Assembly: GCF_003600835.1 (NCBI RefSeq)
Contig: NZ_NQYC01000001.1
Span: 930,001 to 994,000, forward strand
From: Bacillus sp. PK3_68
GTDB lineage: Bacteria > Bacillota > Bacilli > Bacillales > Domibacillaceae
Direction: 5' to 3'
Length of the DNA stretch: 64,000 nt
Each line of letters opens with the position of its first letter. The first letter of the stretch is position 1. Both the position numbers and the translations under genes were made by a program. Below the pieces are notes generated by a model. It did no database searches. It was not told the origin of the DNA and worked only from the letters and a program-made list of their open reading frames with translations. Of this stretch, positions 9,291 through 17,837 are shown in pieces.

Positions 9291-9797
9291 ATGAAGTCGC
9301 TTTATTATTTCGCTGTTCTTGGTATTTTGCTCGTCTTGATTGCCGGCTGTTCATCAAAATCGGAAAAAGAAAAAGCTAAAGAGCCTGAGCATTCCGGCCA
9401 ACACGATGCACACACTTTGCCAAATGGAGATCTGCAAGAAACTACCTCTTCCGTTAAAGAAATGCCTACCTTTTTAAATGATAAAAACGATGACATGAAA
9501 ACTGTCTATTTAGCAGCTGCTCAGCATCCCGATGTGCTTGCCTCGATGCCCTGCTATTGCGGATGCGGCGATTCAGCTGGACATAAGAGCAATTTAAATT
9601 GCTTCGTCGCTGACATTTCAGAAAATAAGGTCGTCTGGGACGATCATGGCACCCGCTGTGGCGTATGCTTGGAGATTGCTGCAGAATCCATCCTTATGTC
9701 AAAAGAAGGTAAATCACTGCAGGAAATCCGTCAATATATTGATGAAAAATATAAAGAGGGCTACGCCAAGCCTACACCAACTCCAATGCCAGCATAA
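9291..9797 (+). CDS. PCYCGC-motif lipoprotein
   Basis: Secreted lipoprotein of 168 aa with lipobox IAGCS (Cys20). A charged linker leads to a domain with the family-defining MPCYCGCGDSAGHKSNLNCF, then a second cysteine pair in GTRCGVCLEIA. The seven or so clustered cysteines suggest metal or haem/copper binding at the outer membrane face, but the family (PF13798) has no settled function. The Pro/Thr-rich tail TPTPMPA is low complexity. It is the only plus-strand gene between the PAS/GGDEF gene at 0.3-1.6 kb and cspD, and it converges with the degV-like gene at a shared bidirectional terminator. Confidence 0.8.
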   Translation: MKSLYYFAVLGILLVLIAGCSSKSEKEKAKEPEHSGQHDAHTLPNGDLQETTSSVKEMPTFLNDKNDDMKTVYLAAAQHPDVLASMPCYCGCGDSAGHKSNLNCFVADISENKVVWDDHGTRCGVCLEIAAESILMSKEGKSLQEIRQYIDEKYKEGYAKPTPTPMPA

Positions 9798-9837
9798 AAA
9801 AGTGTTCCGAAAGCATACAGCTTTCGGAACACTTTTT
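9796..9837. terminator. Bidirectional terminator between convergent genes
   Basis: Near-perfect 18-bp stem (AAAAAGTGTTCCGAAAGC) with T tracts on both strands. It serves the PCYCGC gene (+) and the degV-like gene (-). Confidence 0.9.
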
Positions 9838-9855
9838 ATGTGGCAAATGAATCAC

Positions 9856-10698
9856 TTACTTAGCCCAATACATCACGCCAAGAGCGCCTAATCCTGTATG
9901 CGTTGAAATAATTGGAGTGGTTGTTTCAATTTCAAAATTTTCAAACCCTGTCAACTCGATTAACTTCTCTTTAAGGCGGCTAGCCAATTCATAGCCGTCG
10001 GCGTGAACGAGACCGATCTTCATTATTTTTTTTCCTTTCACTTCTTCGGCAATATGAGTAGACAAATATTTAATGACTTGGGCATGGCTTCTTACTTTTG
10101 CCACCGGACTCAATTCGCCTGTGTCAAGATTAGCAATGGGCTTTATATTTAAAAGCGACCCGATAAAGCCTTTCGCTTTGCCGATACGCCCGCCCTTTAT
10201 TAAATTTTCCAGTGTATCGACGACAATATAAAGCTTCGTCTGGGAGCGGATTTCCTGTAGCTGGCGAACGATCGCCTCCATCGGTACTCCTTGTTCAGAA
10301 AGCTTGGCTGCTTCCACTACTTGAAAAGAAAGCGCTTTTGAAATATAGCCCGAATCTACCACCGTAACATCCGATTGACTCATTTCCGCTGCTTGTTCAG
10401 CAGCTCGTACCGTTCCACTCATCTTTCCTGTCATATGGATAGACAGAATCTGGCTGCCATCTTTTCCTAACTCATCATATAATTCTACAAATCGCCCAAC
10501 GGAAGGCTGCGAGCTTTTTGGCAATTCATTCGCCTTCTTCATTTCTTCTAGAAATTCATCAGGTGAAATATCAATAGTATCTAGATATGTTTTTCCATCT
10601 ATGAAAATCGTTAAAGGTACGATCGTAATCCCGTACTGATCCAGCACTTCCTTTTTCAAATCTACTGTTGAATCCGTTACAATCTTAATTTTATGCAC
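9856..10698 (-). CDS. DegV family fatty-acid-binding protein
   Basis: DegV/FakB-type protein of 280 aa, cytoplasmic. It shows the family start KIVTDSTVDL, the SQPSVGRF loop, HMTGKMSGT, a VVDSGYIS block, ENLIKGGRIG, LLNIKPI and the C-terminal HTGLGALGV. FakB proteins hold a fatty acid so that FakA kinase can phosphorylate it for phospholipid synthesis. No fakA is in the window, so the partner must be elsewhere. Bacillaceae carry several DegV paralogues and I cannot say which one this is. The TTG/ATG choice is simple: ATG at 10698 begins the conserved MHKIKIVTDST. Confidence 0.85.
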   Translation of the reverse strand: MHKIKIVTDSTVDLKKEVLDQYGITIVPLTIFIDGKTYLDTIDISPDEFLEEMKKANELPKSSQPSVGRFVELYDELGKDGSQILSIHMTGKMSGTVRAAEQAAEMSQSDVTVVDSGYISKALSFQVVEAAKLSEQGVPMEAIVRQLQEIRSQTKLYIVVDTLENLIKGGRIGKAKGFIGSLLNIKPIANLDTGELSPVAKVRSHAQVIKYLSTHIAEEVKGKKIMKIGLVHADGYELASRLKEKLIELTGFENFEIETTTPIISTHTGLGALGVMYWAK

Positions 10699-10782
10699 GA
10701 CTCCACATCCTTATCATCAATCAACCTGAGGATATTATAACGTTAAATAAGACAATTAACATCCTCTTCTTTTGACAAAAAA

Positions 10783-10807
10783 AAGAACGAAGAGGATCTT
10801 CGTTCTT
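10783..10807 (-). terminator. Terminator of the sigma-54 activator gene
   Basis: Perfect 11-bp stem AAGAACGAAGA/TCTTCGTTCTT, 3-nt loop, followed by eight T on the minus strand. Confidence 0.85.
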
Positions 10808-10853
10808 GAAAGAAACCTGTTTTTTCTTGCAGACAGATAACGGACAGAGCTCT

Positions 10854-12905
10854 TTATTGACTTCCTCCGTATGAGGGCAATTGTGCCATAATCTTTTTCG
10901 CTTGCTGTTTTCCTTTTTCACTTACCATGCAGCCCCTTACCCCTCTGTTCACTTCTATCCATCCCTTTTCCCTTAGTACATTTACTATGCTTTTTACCTT
11001 GCCTTCTCCAATAGACAGACCTTTTTCCATTAATTCCTCGACAATGCGCCTTCTTCCAATACCAAATTTTTGATAAATGATTAGAAGCACATGATCTTCT
11101 TCTGAAATCGATTTCTTTACATAATAGGGCTCTTTCAGCTGCTTATCCTTTTCCCATTCAGACATAAAATAGGCCGGCAAATCCTCTAAACTAATTTTTT
11201 GTCCCGGGTTTTTCATGCTTACCATGTATTCTACGACATTCACTAGCTCTCTTACATTTCCCGGCCAAGGATGGTGGGTTAAAAAGTCCATCGTTTCTTT
11301 GTCTACATACTCATTTACATGATACACATCCTGTTGAGAAAAGAGGTTGAAATAATGATGAACGAGAGGAAGAATATCCTCTCTTCTTTCCCGTAAAGCT
11401 ACCGTTTGCAACGGCAGAACATTTAACCGGTAGTACAGGTCTTTTCTAAACGATCCATCAATAATTTTACTTACTAGGTCTTGGTTTGTCGCAGCGATAA
11501 TCCGAATGTCTACAGGTACCTGATGGTTGCCTCCGACTCTTCTTATTTCTCCTTCTTGGATTACTCTTAACAATTTCACTTGCAAATCAAGGGGCGCCTC
11601 TCCGATTTCATCCATAAAAATCGTCCCACAATTAGCCTCCTCAAATAGCCCTCTTTTCCCTCCTTTTTTCGCGCCGGTAAATGCTCCTTCTTCATAACCG
11701 AATAATTCACTCTCTAAAATAGAAGGAGAGAGCGCTGCGAAGTTCACTGGAACAAAGGGCTGATCAGAGCGTGACGATTCATTATGGATCGCTTGAGCAA
11801 GCAGCTCTTTTCCTGTGCCACTTTCCCCTTGAATAAGAATCACAGCATTTCTTCTTGCCATCCGCTTAGCCAATTGAATCATTTTATTCATTTTTTCATT
11901 GCGAGTATGCAGATGAGTGAAGTGATAGCGCGCTCTAAATTTACTGCTGTTAATTTTAGAACTGATTACCTTATCTACATACTTAAACGTGTCGTAATTT
12001 TCAAGTTCAATTAAATAACAAATGACCTCCTCTTCGTTTTCTACTTTATCTACTGATACGATATATGTATTGTTTTTTAAATGGAAAACTTCTTCCTCAT
12101 AATGTGGAGCAGTACTTACATCAAATTCTGATCCAAACAAATCTTTCACATTTACATTTAGAAGGATATTCCCTTCAAAAATCCACTTCATTTTCTCATT
12201 GGAATAGGTAACATTCCCTTGTTCATCGCAAAACAGTAATGCTTTCGGAAACTTATCGAAAATAGTGGTCAAAAGGAGGTTGGAATGATCTAATTTCTGA
12301 TTAATGGTTGATAGATACTTTGTTAAGTCAATGATTTCACTCACGAATTCAGAGGAAGCCAACATTCCCGCTTTTTTAAGAACATTTAATTCAGACATGA
12401 TTTCAGTAATAGTAGTAATGTCAATTTGTCTGTTTCCTATGTCGATCACTTCTTGAATCTCCGGAGGCACAAACCGGCTCTCTCCAGGTGTGATTGCTAT
12501 GGAACAGGAGGAATAACTCTTAATCCCTGGGTAGTAAGGGGAAAAAGTGAGTGATTGAAATCCGTGCCCCTTCAGTTGTTCAATCGTTTCATAACAACTT
12601 TCTTTCGTGTCATTGACTAATAAAATATTTGTTTTTTCTTTTAACATAAAAATCTTTTCGATGTGCCGATAGCTTAGTGCCCGTCTAGCAATGATAATCT
12701 TCTTAGCTTCCTGTACCTGTTTGGATACATGGGACAAAATAGGTGCTCCTGTCAACAGCACAATTTTATCTTTAAAGGTTGCCTCTACTCCTTTTTCAAT
12801 TGAATAACCTCGAATGATTACTTCGTCTCCTAGATAACGTTTAATTTGTTTGGTCATACTCTGCAACGTGTTATCACCTAAAGAAATAATAATCAGTTCC
12901 TTCAC
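10854..12905 (-). CDS. Sigma-54-dependent transcriptional activator with winged-helix C-terminus
   Basis: Bacterial enhancer-binding protein of 683 aa that opens SigL (sigma-54) promoters. The N-terminal ~180 residues resemble a PrpR_N-type ligand-sensing domain, and a PAS-like domain follows at about 205-290 ([21 protein letters not shown]). The AAA+ domain covers about 325-560, with Walker A GESGTGKE (~residue 358), the sigma-54 contact loop GAFTGA (~408), Walker B IFMDEIGE and the R-finger region. The end is not the usual Fis helix-turn-helix but a longer winged-helix-like segment ([16 protein letters not shown]...[12 protein letters not shown]). The start is GTG with SD AAGGAGGG. It sits just downstream of iadA and nhaC, whose promoter has -24/-12 elements and a likely enhancer. 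It is therefore most likely their regulator. The inducer is unknown. Confidence 0.88.
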   Translation of the reverse strand: MKELIIISLGDNTLQSMTKQIKRYLGDEVIIRGYSIEKGVEATFKDKIVLLTGAPILSHVSKQVQEAKKIIIARRALSYRHIEKIFMLKEKTNILLVNDTKESCYETIEQLKGHGFQSLTFSPYYPGIKSYSSCSIAITPGESRFVPPEIQEVIDIGNRQIDITTITEIMSELNVLKKAGMLASSEFVSEIIDLTKYLSTINQKLDHSNLLLTTIFDKFPKALLFCDEQGNVTYSNEKMKWIFEGNILLNVNVKDLFGSEFDVSTAPHYEEEVFHLKNNTYIVSVDKVENEEEVICYLIELENYDTFKYVDKVISSKINSSKFRARYHFTHLHTRNEKMNKMIQLAKRMARRNAVILIQGESGTGKELLAQAIHNESSRSDQPFVPVNFAALSPSILESELFGYEEGAFTGAKKGGKRGLFEEANCGTIFMDEIGEAPLDLQVKLLRVIQEGEIRRVGGNHQVPVDIRIIAATNQDLVSKIIDGSFRKDLYYRLNVLPLQTVALRERREDILPLVHHYFNLFSQQDVYHVNEYVDKETMDFLTHHPWPGNVRELVNVVEYMVSMKNPGQKISLEDLPAYFMSEWEKDKQLKEPYYVKKSISEEDHVLLIIYQKFGIGRRRIVEELMEKGLSIGEGKVKSIVNVLREKGWIEVNRGVRGCMVSEKGKQQAKKIMAQLPSYGGSQ

Positions 12906-12991
12906 AGATAGCCCTCCTTCTCTACCAATCCCTCATTTACTAGACTCCCATTTTTAGCAGTTGGTCTCAGTATAAATAATAGGAGCATAAT

Positions 12992-13016
12992 AAAAAAGAG
13001 TGAGTTCACCCCACTC
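12992..13016 (-). terminator. Terminator of the nhaC-iadA operon
   Basis: GAGTG/CACTC stem with a T6 tract on the minus strand, 44 nt past the iadA stop. It separates the operon from the activator gene, so the activator is probably expressed from its own promoter in 12906-12990, where I see no strong consensus. Confidence 0.65.
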
Positions 13017-13059
13017 TCATTCATTGTTCCTGCACAAATTGAATATGCTGCATACCTTG

Positions 13060-14220
13060 TTATTCAAATACCCCTTTCTTTAATAGCTGATAATCTCTCA
13101 TAAATGGGACCCCATTAACCCATACATCACGTATTTCCATATTTTCATCCATTAAGACGATATCTGCATAGCTTTGCTCTGTTATTGTCCCCCTGAATGG
13201 ATAAACACCTATCCCTTTTGCCGGAGTAATGGTGAACGGCTTTAATGCATCCTCCATTGAAAGCCCTTGTTCATTCACCAGTTCTTTTAAGGCCTCAATT
13301 GTGGGTTCGAACCCGGCTACTTCCAACCCTTCCAATTCACCTGTTTTATTAAATACCGGCATGCTGCCATTCGCATCAGAACTAACAGTAATTTGACTGA
13401 TTGCCACACCGTGATCCAGCAGATACTTGAGCGCTTGGGCAGCAGACAGTCGGCTGCCTTTTTTCTTTGTATTTATATTTGACGTAATATCTACAAGTCC
13501 CCCGCGATTGGCATATTCTATCGAAGCTTCTAACAAATCCTCACTGCGATTAATATGCGTTGGGCTAAATAAACTAATCGGCAAATCTGTTTCATACAGA
13601 ATCTCATAGAGAGTATTGTAATGGTTTTTTCCCATTCCCATATGCAAATGAATGAATCCTTTTTTGCCCGAAAGCATAGAAGCTACTCTTACGTGTGAGG
13701 CCAACCTTTTCAATTCTTCTTTTGTGACATAAGAAGAACGGTGATCCTCAATCGCAAGCTTCAATCCTAATACTTCCTGGAAGAACATAATGTCTTCCCT
13801 CACGTCTCCGGTAAGTGTACTGGGCGGATAGCCATATCCTCCTGTTAGAATATAAGCATTCATTCCTTCTTCGTTTAAAGATTTAGCCTTAGACAATAAG
13901 CTTTTTGAATTCCGCCCTATATCATTTGTCCCCAGCAGGCCGACCACAGTAGAAATCCCATTTCTTATTAAAGATCCTAATTGAACTTCAGGTGTGCTTG
14001 AAGAGAACCCACCTTCACCGCCGCCTCCGGTAATATGAACATGACGATCGATTAGTCCTGGTATACATATCGTATGTTTTCCATTAATAATTTCAACATC
14101 TATCCCGCTTATTATAATGTCATCATCTATTTTAATAATTTTATCTCCCGCAATAAGAACGTCTTTTTCCCCTGCATACTCTGGTGAATAAACGTTTGTC
14201 TGTTTAATTACTTTCAACAT
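13060..14220 (-). CDS. iadA: Isoaspartyl dipeptidase (beta-aspartyl-peptidase, IadA)
   Basis: Amidohydrolase-superfamily enzyme that hydrolyses beta-aspartyl (isoaspartyl) dipeptides left when damaged proteins are degraded, releasing Asp and another amino acid. The 386-aa product has a beta-sandwich N-terminus, the binuclear-metal motif LIDRHVHITGGGGEGGF (two His near residue 60), the later HLHMGMG and SPTHINR histidines, the SSDANGSMP active-site Asp, and the closing VLMDENMEIRDVWVNG beta-sandwich strand. ATG 14220 has a GGGGG SD. It lies 21 nt downstream of nhaC, in one operon ahead of a terminator, under the sigma-54 promoter at 15.74 kb. This suggests induction by peptide or amino-acid supply. 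Confidence 0.9.
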   Translation of the reverse strand: MLKVIKQTNVYSPEYAGEKDVLIAGDKIIKIDDDIIISGIDVEIINGKHTICIPGLIDRHVHITGGGGEGGFSSSTPEVQLGSLIRNGISTVVGLLGTNDIGRNSKSLLSKAKSLNEEGMNAYILTGGYGYPPSTLTGDVREDIMFFQEVLGLKLAIEDHRSSYVTKEELKRLASHVRVASMLSGKKGFIHLHMGMGKNHYNTLYEILYETDLPISLFSPTHINRSEDLLEASIEYANRGGLVDITSNINTKKKGSRLSAAQALKYLLDHGVAISQITVSSDANGSMPVFNKTGELEGLEVAGFEPTIEALKELVNEQGLSMEDALKPFTITPAKGIGVYPFRGTITEQSYADIVLMDENMEIRDVWVNGVPFMRDYQLLKKGVFE

Positions 14221-14241
14221 TGTGTTTCCCCCTGCAACCGT

Positions 14242-15693
14242 TTAAATTTTATATTGAAAATCATCCTCTTTTGATGATTGTCCTCCTGTAGCAGCTTTGA
14301 CTTTTTCAATTGAAAACCCAGTGTATCCATAAATAATGGCAAAAATAAACCCGACGTAACACATGACAGCCCAAGGTAAAAACTCTATGACGGGTACTCC
14401 CAGAGTGCTTGACATATAAACTCCAGCTAAAGACCAAGGAACGATTGGGACTACTACAGTACCGGAGTCTTCCAACGTCCTTGAAAGATTTTTAGCATGT
14501 AATCCTCTTTCAGCATATACATTTCTAAAAAGCTCACCTGGTATTAAGATAGACAAGTATGAGCTTCCCGTTGTGACTGCAATCGTAATGCAAGACAATA
14601 CTGTAGCCAAAATTAAACTGCCTGTTGACTTTGCCTTTTCATTCACTTTTTCCAATACGACTTCTAAGCATCCTACCTTACTGATTACCCCAGCAAAAGC
14701 GAAAGAACAAAAAGCAATTAAAGTGGTTCCCATCATCGAGCTCATTCCGCCACGATTGAGCAAACCTGAAACGTCTTCCGGTATTGTAGAAACATCTACC
14801 GTTCCTGACATCATACTGATGTTGAACCCGCTGACAGTTGCCAAGAAAGCATTTTCAACAGATATACCTTGAAACACAATTCCAAGAATAATAGCAGTTG
14901 TGGAAGAAGCAATCATGACTGGAATAGTTGGATATTTTAAAATGGAACCGGCTAAAACGATAATAATAGGGACCACCAATAAAACATTCCAATCAAATGT
15001 AGAGGTTAACATGGATATCATTTCATTCAAGCCCTCTTGGTTATTTCCACCTTTTACTTCCATCATTTTACCTGCAATGAAATAAACAATTACTCCGATA
15101 ATAGCGGCTGGAATAGTTGTATACATCATATGTTTTATATGTTCATACAATTTGCTTCCTGCCGCAGCTGGGGCTAAGTTTGTGGTATCGGAAAGAGGAG
15201 ACAACTTATCTCCAAAATAAGCCCCAGCTACGACCGCACCCGCTGTAACCGGCAGTGAAACGCCTTGAACGAGCGCAATTCCCATCACTGCCACTCCAAT
15301 CGTTCCTGCCGATCCCCACGAAGTACCGGTAAATGTTGAAACGATAGCTGCCACAAAAAAAGCAGTGATCAATAAGTAATTAGGATCGATTAATTTCAAC
15401 CCATAGAAAATCATCATTGGAATCGTTCCTGAAACCATCCATGTGCCTATTAAAATACCCACAGTAATTAAAATAAGAATAGCAGACATCGATTTAGCTG
15501 TTGTTTGAACAATTCCTTCTTGCATCTCTTCCCATGAAACCCCTAAACTTTTTCCAATAAGAGCGGCGATGGCTGCGGCGATTAGAAGCAATGGCTCTGC
15601 CCTTAAATGAAACACACCGTATCCTATTCCCAGCAGTAGCAGCAAGGCGATGATAGGAGTGATGGCTAACATAAGACCGGGCTTCTTTTTCAT
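14242..15693 (-). CDS. NhaC family Na+/H+ antiporter (possibly substrate importer)
   Basis: Polytopic membrane protein of 483 aa with about 12 hydrophobic segments, matching the NhaC family: VSWEEMQEGIVQ near the N-terminus, TGTSWGSAGTIG, GAYFGDKLSPLSDTTNLAP in the middle and EDSGTVVVPIVPWSLAGVYM near the end. NhaC homologues exchange Na+ for H+, and some family members exchange organic acids (malate/lactate) or amino acids. Because it is the first gene of a sigma-54-controlled operon with isoaspartyl dipeptidase, I think it may move the peptide or its products rather than serve pH homeostasis. That is inference. The start ATG has an AGGAGG SD. Confidence 0.82.
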   Translation of the reverse strand: MKKKPGLMLAITPIIALLLLLGIGYGVFHLRAEPLLLIAAAIAALIGKSLGVSWEEMQEGIVQTTAKSMSAILILITVGILIGTWMVSGTIPMMIFYGLKLIDPNYLLITAFFVAAIVSTFTGTSWGSAGTIGVAVMGIALVQGVSLPVTAGAVVAGAYFGDKLSPLSDTTNLAPAAAGSKLYEHIKHMMYTTIPAAIIGVIVYFIAGKMMEVKGGNNQEGLNEMISMLTSTFDWNVLLVVPIIIVLAGSILKYPTIPVMIASSTTAIILGIVFQGISVENAFLATVSGFNISMMSGTVDVSTIPEDVSGLLNRGGMSSMMGTTLIAFCSFAFAGVISKVGCLEVVLEKVNEKAKSTGSLILATVLSCITIAVTTGSSYLSILIPGELFRNVYAERGLHAKNLSRTLEDSGTVVVPIVPWSLAGVYMSSTLGVPVIEFLPWAVMCYVGFIFAIIYGYTGFSIEKVKAATGGQSSKEDDFQYKI

Positions 15694-15731
15694 CCTAAAT
15701 TCCTCCTCTTTACTTTATCTATCTTTTATAA

Positions 15732-15747
15732 TGCAATAATCATGCCA
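15732..15747 (-). promoter_or_regulatory. Sigma-54 (-24/-12) promoter of nhaC-iadA
   Basis: Reading the minus strand gives TGGCATG-ATTA-TTGCA, which agrees with the TGGCAYG-N4-TTGCA consensus at the invariant GG and GC with correct spacing. It lies 39 nt upstream of the nhaC ATG. The expected transcription start is about 15720. Confidence 0.85.
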
Positions 15748-15800
15748 TTCGTAAATTAATCAGAATTTACTGACATCTGTGTACTATAAGCATGCTATCT

Positions 15801-15864
15801 CTTGTTGAAAGGGATAAAATGGGATAAAATACACCCATTGGACCGTTTAATCCCTTTCAACAAG
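15801..15864 (-). promoter_or_regulatory. Probable upstream activating sequence (15-bp inverted repeat)
   Basis: A perfect 15-bp inverted repeat: CTTGTTGAAAGGGAT at 15801-15815 and its complement at 15850-15864. A direct repeat of GGGATAAAAT (15811-15830) overlaps the left arm. It lies about 80-145 nt upstream of the predicted start of the sigma-54 promoter, the usual place for enhancer-binding-protein sites. Its binder should be the activator encoded at 10.9-12.9 kb. Confidence 0.7.
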
Positions 15865-15910
15865 TCCGTTTTATGCTCTGGCTTTCCAATGCTATTTTGA
15901 CAAGACAACA

Positions 15911-15947
15911 AAAAAGAGTTCGGAATGTTTTCATCCGAACTCTTTTT
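15911..15947. terminator. Bidirectional terminator after the ABC transporter operon
   Basis: Stem GAGTTCGGA/TCCGAACTC with A/T runs on both sides. On the minus strand it follows the ATPase gene. Confidence 0.88.
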
Positions 15948-15990
15948 ATCGAGCCGTCAAATCGAAGACGTTTTTCGATTCCACTCTTTA

Positions 15991-16785
15991 TTAAGCTAGA
16001 AGTGAACGATCACTTAGGAGGGCTTCGCCGCGAATTCTTTGGAATTCCGCCAGCAGCTTTTCTACCGTCAGATCCGGCTTTTCTTTTTCGTTTGCCTGGA
16101 AAATAATTTGACCTTTATCCATCATAATAAGGCGGTTGCCAAGATCTAGCGCCTGCTGCATATTGTGGGTAACCATTAGAGTTGTTAATTGAAACTTTTC
16201 AACAATTTCTTTTGTTAACTTTGTGATCAAATCTGCTCTTGCCGGGTCAAGCGCGGCTGTATGTTCATCCAGAAGTAAAATATCCGGTTTTGTAAATGTA
16301 GCCATCAACAAGGAGAGTGCCTGCCGCTCTCCGCCGGACAGCAGTCCTACCTTGGCCTGCAGGCGGTTTTCCAAACCAAGATGAAGAATTTCAAGCTGCT
16401 CACGAAAGAATTCGCGGCGCTTTTTAGTGACTCCAAATTGAAGCGATCTTGGCTTGGTTCGGTTATAGGCCAGCGCCAAATTTTCTTCAATGGTCATTGT
16501 CGGTGCCGTTCCAGCAAGTGGATTTTGAAAAACCCGGCCGATTTTTCTAGCTCGCTTATGCTCAGACATGGAAGTCATATTCGTACCATTAATATTTACT
16601 GTTCCATAATCAGGGAAAATATTTCCGGAAATGATGTTCATTAAAGTCGACTTTCCAGCTCCGTTACTTCCGATAACGGTTACGAAGTCACCTGGCTGCA
16701 TTTGTAAATATAACTGATTCAGTGCAATTTTCTCATCCGGAGTACCTTCATAGAAAACTTTATAAATCTGATCTAGCTGCAGCAA
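15991..16785 (-). CDS. ABC transporter ATP-binding protein (COG1101 type)
   Basis: Energises the importer encoded by the two genes upstream. The 264-aa subunit has Walker A GSNGAGKST, Q-loop region VFQNPLAGTAP, ABC signature LSGGERQALS, Walker B DILLLDEHTAALDP and the H-loop VTHNMQQAL. I choose the TTG at 16785 (GGAGGGG SD 6 nt upstream). The ATG at 16800 lies on top of that SD. Its start overlaps the permease gene by 26 nt, so translation is coupled. The operon order is substrate-binding protein, permease, ATPase. COG1101/4120/2984 systems have been linked to tryptophan or other aromatic amino-acid uptake in some Firmicutes, but no T-box is present here, so the substrate stays open. Confidence 0.88.
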   Translation of the reverse strand: MLQLDQIYKVFYEGTPDEKIALNQLYLQMQPGDFVTVIGSNGAGKSTLMNIISGNIFPDYGTVNINGTNMTSMSEHKRARKIGRVFQNPLAGTAPTMTIEENLALAYNRTKPRSLQFGVTKKRREFFREQLEILHLGLENRLQAKVGLLSGGERQALSLLMATFTKPDILLLDEHTAALDPARADLITKLTKEIVEKFQLTTLMVTHNMQQALDLGNRLIMMDKGQIIFQANEKEKPDLTVEKLLAEFQRIRGEALLSDRSLLA

Positions 16786-17779
16786 CCTGATCCCCTCCAT
16801 TTGGCTTGGCCGAACTTAATTGTGCGGCCCGTTTTTTCTTTCTTGCTCCGGCTTTTTGCTTATCAATTAATTTAGGGACAACCAAAGCAAAGATAACAAT
16901 AATAGCCGTAATCAACTTCATGTCACCTGTTTCAAGAAAATCTGCTCTTAGGGCCAATGTGACGATCAAACGATATAAAATAGCTCCGATCAATACAGCA
17001 AGTGTAGCCCTAACAATCGTTGCATTTCCGATGACAGCTTCTCCAATAATAACTGAAGCCAACCCAATAATAATCATCCCGATTCCCATTCCAACGTCAC
17101 TGAATCCGTTATATTGAGCAACTAATGCTCCTGAAAAGGCAACTAATGCATTGGAAATACCTAATCCGAGAACTTTGAGCCAATCGGTGTTAGCTGAAAA
17201 GCTTCGCACCATTCCGTCATTGTCACCGACTGCCCGCAAGCTTAAGCCGATTTCTGTTTTAAGGAAGACGTCAACGATTTTCTTAATAGCAAAAGCTATG
17301 ATGAACATAACAATGAGGATTCCCCAGGTAGAAGGAACATAATCAGCTAAACCAATAGAAGACAATAGACTTTGCATCATGTTGTCGAACCCTAATCCTT
17401 GCCACCAGGAAGTAATCTTGGTGATCACTGTTTCTTCCGAAAGAAGCGGCACATTCGGTTTATCCATAATGCGTAGGTTGATAGAATAAAGGGCAATCAT
17501 CATTAAAATACCAGATAATAACGGATTAATTTTTCCTTTTGTATGAAGAATACCCGTCACACATCCCGCCAAAAACCCGGCTACCAATGCTCCAACGGTT
17601 GCAAGGAAAGGATTGACGCCGGAGATAATTAATACTGCGGCCGTTGCTCCTCCTGTTACAAAGCTCCCGTCAACTGTTAAATCAGGAAAGTCTAATATTC
17701 TAAAGGATAGATACACTCCCAAAGCCATAATGGCATAGATAACACCAACTTCTACTGAGCCAAATAAGGCTGTAAACAT
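16760..17779 (-). CDS. ABC transporter permease (COG4120 type)
   Basis: Membrane subunit of 339 aa, of the branched-chain-type permease superfamily, with about eight to nine helices. The start MFTALFGSVEVGVIYAIMALGVYLSFRILDFPDLTVDGSF is typical of this subfamily, and the cytoplasmic loop EIGLSLRAVGDN carries the usual EAA-like contact with the ATPase. The C-terminal tail is Lys/Arg-rich (KQKAGARKKKRA) and cytoplasmic. It sits 58 nt after the binding-protein gene, with a hairpin in between, and overlaps the ATPase gene. No second permease is present, so it should act as a homodimer. Confidence 0.87.
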   Translation of the reverse strand: MFTALFGSVEVGVIYAIMALGVYLSFRILDFPDLTVDGSFVTGGATAAVLIISGVNPFLATVGALVAGFLAGCVTGILHTKGKINPLLSGILMMIALYSINLRIMDKPNVPLLSEETVITKITSWWQGLGFDNMMQSLLSSIGLADYVPSTWGILIVMFIIAFAIKKIVDVFLKTEIGLSLRAVGDNDGMVRSFSANTDWLKVLGLGISNALVAFSGALVAQYNGFSDVGMGIGMIIIGLASVIIGEAVIGNATIVRATLAVLIGAILYRLIVTLALRADFLETGDMKLITAIIVIFALVVPKLIDKQKAGARKKKRAAQLSSAKPNGGDQVAAARSDL

Positions 17780-17808
17780 ATAAATCTCCCCCTATTGGAC
17801 GGATGATA

Positions 17809-17831
17809 AGGAGGCTTTGGCTAAGCCTCCT
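17809..17831 (-). terminator. Intercistronic hairpin between binding-protein and permease genes
   Basis: Perfect 9-bp stem AGGAGGCTT/AAGCCTCCT with a 5-nt loop, without a real T tract on the minus strand (TATCATC). It probably protects the binding-protein mRNA or partly terminates transcription, so that the binding protein is made in excess. Confidence 0.6.
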
Positions 17832-17837
17832 CATTTA

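Noticed and set aside
10721-10921. 66-aa minus-strand ORF across the activator terminator
   Set aside because: Overlaps a strong terminator and the 3' end of a well-supported gene in another frame; no SD.
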